Assembly (NCBI GenBank): GCA_964602995.1
Contig: CAZRTM010000013.1
Span: 1-52,618 of the forward strand
From: JAAYYY01 sp964602995
GTDB taxonomy: Bacteria; Chloroflexota; Anaerolineae; Promineifilales; Promineifilaceae
Direction of reading: 5' to 3'
DNA length: 52,618 bases
The notes beneath the pieces were generated by a model that saw only the letters and a list, made by a program, of their open reading frames with translations, did not search any database and was not told where the DNA came from. The translations under genes and the position numbers were made by a program. Positions 49,593 to 52,618 of the stretch are shown piece by piece; position 1 is the first letter of the stretch; each line of letters starts with the position of its first letter.

Positions 49593-49685
49593 CCCCCTCG
49601 AACACCCCCACAAAATATGGTATCGTTTACCCTGGCGTGTTCTCCTCAGGGCTTTGACGGCCGGCACGGTTGAGAATACGGCAGC
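49593..49685. repeat. 93-bp direct repeat, copy 2
   Basis: Partner of 48488-48579. In this copy GAACACCCC faces GGCGTGTTC, forming an inverted repeat that copy 1 has partly lost. It ends 55 nt before the GNAT gene. Confidence 0.92.
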
Positions 49686-49743
49686 TCTCTCTTTCATCCA
49701 AGCCATAACAACTTGTTGTTTCTCGTAGCCACAGGAGGGAATG

Positions 49744-50604
49744 ATGTCAAAGCAGGAATACACCGTTCGTCGCATGAATCGGAATGAGGTGCAGTTTGCG
49801 ATTGATCTGGCGGCTGAGGAGGGGTGGAATCCGGGTTTGTATGATGCAGACTGTTTTTATGCGGCTGATAGTGAGGGGTTTTTCGTTGGGCTGGTGGATG
49901 ATAGACCGGTCAGTTCTCTTTCTGTCGTGCGATATGGTGAACATTATGGGTTTTTGGGGCTTTATATCGTTCACCCTGAGTTTCGAGGCAGGAGATATGG
50001 TCTTGACCTGTTTACGCAGGGGATGAGCTACCTGGAGGGTCGGGATGTTGGGCTGGATGGCGTTCTTGAGCAGGAGCCAAAATACGAGCAATGGGGATTT
50101 CGACGTGCTTTTTGCAATGTTCGTTACGAGGGAAAAGCAAGGCAGAATAAGTCGGTTGACCGGCGCATTGTCGAGTTGTCGCAGGTCCCTTTTGCGCAGG
50201 TAGAAGCGTTTGATGGGGATATGTTCCGTGCGCCCAGGCCTGAGTTCCTTCACCGCTGGATTCAGCAGCCGGAGAGCATCGCTTTGGGCGTGATAGAGAA
50301 TGAGGCGCTTGCCGGTTATATCGTTCTTCGCAAATGCCGGGTGGGATATAAGATCGGACCGCTCTTTGCCCACAATGAACAGCTTGCCGAGCTGCTTTTT
50401 AATGCTGGAAGCAGTTGTCTTGAACCGGGGACGACGATATTTCTCGATGTACCCTCTGTTAATCCTGCGGCAGTGGAGCTGGCAAAACGCCATCAAATGA
50501 GCAAGGTTTTTGAGACAGCGCGGATGTATCGAATGGTCACGCAAGAGGAGTTGGAGTTACCCTACGAAAATTGGTATAGCGTGACCACTTTTGAACTGGG
50601 CTAG
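49744..50604 (+). CDS. GNAT-family N-acetyltransferase (two-domain)
   Basis: A 286-aa protein. The N-terminal GNAT domain (~1-140) has GFLGLYIVHPEFRGRRYGLDLF, where the acetyl-CoA-binding R/QxxGxG/A loop reads RGRRYG. A second domain (~150-285) resembles the YitH-type acetyltransferase tail (GYIVLRKCRVGYKIGPLFAHN; FLDVPSVNPAAVELAKRHQM). The substrate is unknown. AGGAGG lies 6 nt before the second of two adjacent ATGs (49741, 49744). It has its own terminator. Base use is more AT-rich than in the core genes, so it may belong to the accessory segment. Confidence 0.88.
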   Translation: MSKQEYTVRRMNRNEVQFAIDLAAEEGWNPGLYDADCFYAADSEGFFVGLVDDRPVSSLSVVRYGEHYGFLGLYIVHPEFRGRRYGLDLFTQGMSYLEGRDVGLDGVLEQEPKYEQWGFRRAFCNVRYEGKARQNKSVDRRIVELSQVPFAQVEAFDGDMFRAPRPEFLHRWIQQPESIALGVIENEALAGYIVLRKCRVGYKIGPLFAHNEQLAELLFNAGSSCLEPGTTIFLDVPSVNPAAVELAKRHQMSKVFETARMYRMVTQEELELPYENWYSVTTFELG

Positions 50605-50646
50605 CTAGCGTCGTGTACGACGTGGGTCCGCCTAAGAAAAACCCAG

Positions 50647-50676
50647 AAAGACCCTCGAACACTCGGGGGTCTTTTT
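50647..50676 (+). terminator. Terminator of the GNAT gene
   Basis: A 12-bp stem, AAAGACCCTCGA with TCGGGGGTCTTT, has loop ACAC and a following T-run. From here to 50937 I see no gene or clear signal. Confidence 0.9.
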
Positions 50677-50949
50677 GCTTCTTGCGGCAGTTGCCAACGT
50701 GGAGCAGGCGAGCGACAATCAATTGTTGTAATAAACGGGGGATGGGGGATATGGGCTGTTCTGGCGTGTTCTGCGTGAGCCGTCAAGCACCTGAGTGTAT
50801 CTCCATATGGACTCGGACTATGGCACCAACGCGCGTAATCCCTTACTCTTTCCCAGATTGACCGATGCGGTCCACTTCGCGATCAAAGGGGCGCCTCTGG
50901 TAGGAGAGAGTCTGTGCCATCGCAGCACTTTGCCTTAAAGGAGAGATCC

Positions 50950-51861
50950 GTGGAATTAGCCATTCGCAACATATCCAAGACCTACGCCAACGGCGTGCAA
51001 GCGCTGAAGGATGTTTCGCTCACGATTCCGGTGGGTATGTACGGCTTGCTTGGCCCTAATGGGTCGGGCAAGTCGACGTTGATGCGCATTATTGCCACAC
51101 TGCAGGAGCCGGATGAAGGAAGTATCAGTCTGGGCGAGATCGACGTGCTGAAGCAGAAGGATGAGGTACGCAGGCTGCTCGGCTACCTGCCGCAGGAGTT
51201 TGGCCTCTACCCCAAAGTGAGCGCAGAGAGGTTGCTTGAGCATTTCGCCTTGTTGGAGGGCATTGCCGAGCGGCGGGTGCGCAAGGAAGTTGTGGAGGCG
51301 CTGCTGCGGCAGACGAACCTGTATCCGGTGCGCAAGCAGAAGTTGGGAGGCTTTTCGGGTGGTATGAAGCAGCGCTTTGGCGTCGCCGTGGCGCTTTTGG
51401 GTAATCCGAAGCTGCTGATCGTAGACGAACCGACGGCCGGTCTCGACCCGGCCGAACGCGCGCGATTTCTGAACCTGTTGAGCGAGCTGGGCGAGAACAG
51501 CATCGTCCTCCTCTCCACGCACATCGTCGAGGATGTCAGCGAGCTATGTACGCGGATGGCCATCATAGACGAGGGGCAGATCTTGCTGGAGGCCGAGCCG
51601 TTGCGCATGGTTGAAGAGCTGCGGGGCCGCATCTGGCGCCGTGTGGTTGCGAAGGAACAACTGCCTGAGTTAGAGCGAGCGCACCAGGTGGTATCCACGC
51701 AGCTCCTGGCCGGGCGTACTGTTGTGCATGTCTACAGTGAGAGCGCGCCCGGATCTGGTTTTGAGCCTGTGGAGCCGGACCTTGAAGACGTCTACTTTAG
51801 CACGATGGCCGGTTATATCGGCCGGCGCCGTGACCAGCCGATGGCCGAGGCGACGCCATGA
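50950..51861 (+). CDS. ABC transporter ATP-binding protein
   Basis: A 303-aa ATPase of the ABC-2 export type. It has Walker A GPNGSGKST, Q-loop YLPQEFGLYPKVS, signature GFSGGMKQRFGVA, Walker B LLIVDEPTAGLDP and H-loop LSTHIVEDV, then a C-terminal ~85-residue extension. I prefer the GTG at 50950, which has AAGGAGAG 6 nt upstream and gives the usual MELAIRNISKTY start. GTG at 50914, also with a GGAGAG, is an alternative. It is coupled to the permease by an ATGA overlap. The substrate is unknown. Confidence 0.93.
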   Translation: MELAIRNISKTYANGVQALKDVSLTIPVGMYGLLGPNGSGKSTLMRIIATLQEPDEGSISLGEIDVLKQKDEVRRLLGYLPQEFGLYPKVSAERLLEHFALLEGIAERRVRKEVVEALLRQTNLYPVRKQKLGGFSGGMKQRFGVAVALLGNPKLLIVDEPTAGLDPAERARFLNLLSELGENSIVLLSTHIVEDVSELCTRMAIIDEGQILLEAEPLRMVEELRGRIWRRVVAKEQLPELERAHQVVSTQLLAGRTVVHVYSESAPGSGFEPVEPDLEDVYFSTMAGYIGRRRDQPMAEATP

Positions 51862-52618
51862 AGTTCTGGGAGATTTTTCGCTTTGAGCTGGCTTACCAGG
51901 TACGCCGTATCTGGCCCTGGTTGATTTTCGCTGCCCTGCTCGTATTCGCGTACCTGTTCACGAGAGAAGGCTCTCTCTCCGATGCACTTTACGGCGACTT
52001 CTTTCTCAACTCCCCATTTGTCATCGTGGGCGCTACGGTAACGGCCAGTCTGATCTGGCTGCTGGTGGCCGGGGTCATAGCCGGGGAATCGGGAGCGAGG
52101 GACGTGGCGACGGGAGTGTATCCCCTCACCTACACAGCCCCGGTCAGCAAGAGCGCCTACCTCGGGGGGCGATTCCTCGCCGCGTTTGTTCTCAATGCCT
52201 TGATCCTGCTCGCAGTGCCGGTAGCGAACCTGCTGGCCGTCACTGTGCCTGGCGTACATCCCGACGTTGTCGGTCCGTTTCGGCCGGCTGCTTATCTGAC
52301 AGCCTACGCCTTTATCGCGCTACCGAACGCCTTCCTGGCGACGGCGGTCCAGTTTTCGCTGGCGGCATGGATCGGCCGGCCGATGACAAGCTATCTGGGA
52401 AGCATGTTCCTGTTCTCCATGTCCTACGTTGTGGGCCTGTTCCTGGTCCTGCAGGGGCGACCGGACCTGGCGAATCTGCTGGATCCGATTGGCGTCCACT
52501 TCATCCTATCAGAGCTGGCGCGTTTATGGACACCGGTTGAGAAAGCGACGCGCCTGCTGGAGCTGGAGGGCATCGTGCTCAGGAACCGCCTCCTATGGAG
52601 CGGCGTTGGGCTGGCGGC
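51858..52618 (+). CDS. ABC-2 type permease, cut by the window end
   Basis: The frame stays open from the ATG at 51858 to the last base, so at least 253 residues. It has several membrane helices (IWPWLIFAALLVFAYLF, FVIVGATVTASLIWLLVAGVIAG, FLAAFVLNALILLAVPVANLLA, MFLFSMSYVVGLFLVLQG). MKFWEIFRFELAYQVRRIW and the AGESGARDVATGVYPLTYTAPVSKSAYLGGRF segment are typical of permeases that, in related loci, carry a fused M1 aminopeptidase further on; that part would be outside the window. It overlaps the ATPase gene by four bases. Confidence 0.85.
   Translation, partial: MKFWEIFRFELAYQVRRIWPWLIFAALLVFAYLFTREGSLSDALYGDFFLNSPFVIVGATVTASLIWLLVAGVIAGESGARDVATGVYPLTYTAPVSKSAYLGGRFLAAFVLNALILLAVPVANLLAVTVPGVHPDVVGPFRPAAYLTAYAFIALPNAFLATAVQFSLAAWIGRPMTSYLGSMFLFSMSYVVGLFLVLQGRPDLANLLDPIGVHFILSELARLWTPVEKATRLLELEGIVLRNRLLWSGVGLA

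Noticed and set aside
48488..49685. 93-bp repeats as integron attC sites
   Set aside because: The RYYYAAC/GTTRRRY core pairs are not found at the ends and no integron integrase is present.

Overview
The window looks like part of a draft-genome scaffold from a Chloroflexota bacterium (Anaerolineae/Ardenticatenia-like). This is inferred from gene content and not proven. Most of it is GC-rich core DNA. It carries lipoproteins but no LPS genes in view, a fused aroK-aroB, a giant NdvB-type glucan synthase, a deazaflavin-dependent nitroreductase-like protein, RNase J, and a translin-family protein, which is rare in bacteria. Three runs of exactly 100 N mark assembly gaps, and all three fall inside intergenic repeats.

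Layout. 0-7 kb: aroKB, a SIMPL lipoprotein, a CPBP protease/epimerase pair, a thioesterase, and a thpR/ABC exporter pair. 7-14 kb (minus strand): a RelA-like (p)ppGpp synthetase whose hydrolase site is degraded, a YtxH protein, membrane proteins, and mnmA with its likely sulfur donor, a cysteine desulfurase. 14-19 kb: a GAF-PAS histidine kinase, enolase, and a nicotinamidase-like hydrolase under a promoter with two matching operators. 19-30 kb: a tandem universal stress protein, the 8.7-kb NdvB-like gene, a PP2C phosphatase and a nitroreductase-like protein. 30-39 kb: RNase J behind a 300-nt structured leader, an M23 peptidase/beta-propeller pair, HlyIII, LipM and a flavin reductase. 39-46 kb: DUF3467-translin, a second SIMPL protein, archease-RtcB, ComEA-like, GT9 and tRNA-Asp. 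46-50.6 kb: a more AT-rich accessory region with two toxin-antitoxin pairs, a broken nuclease gene, repeats and a GNAT gene. 50.6 kb to the end: an ABC ATPase and a permease cut by the window edge.

The most notable signals are these. (1) RNA repair and processing genes are concentrated here: thpR, RNase J, DUF3467-translin and archease-RtcB. (2) A family of heptamer-array inverted repeats fills the space between stop codons, and the repeat itself supplies the stop codons. (3) About eight genes have a sigma70-type -10 box ending only 6-9 nt before the start codon, which implies leaderless mRNAs. (4) The RSH enzyme has lost hydrolase residues and carries the EFDD signature of monofunctional RelA. 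(5) The nicotinamidase-like gene has paired operators. (6) There are signs of insertion at tRNA-Asp, and a toxin-antitoxin cassette is bounded by 93-bp direct repeats.
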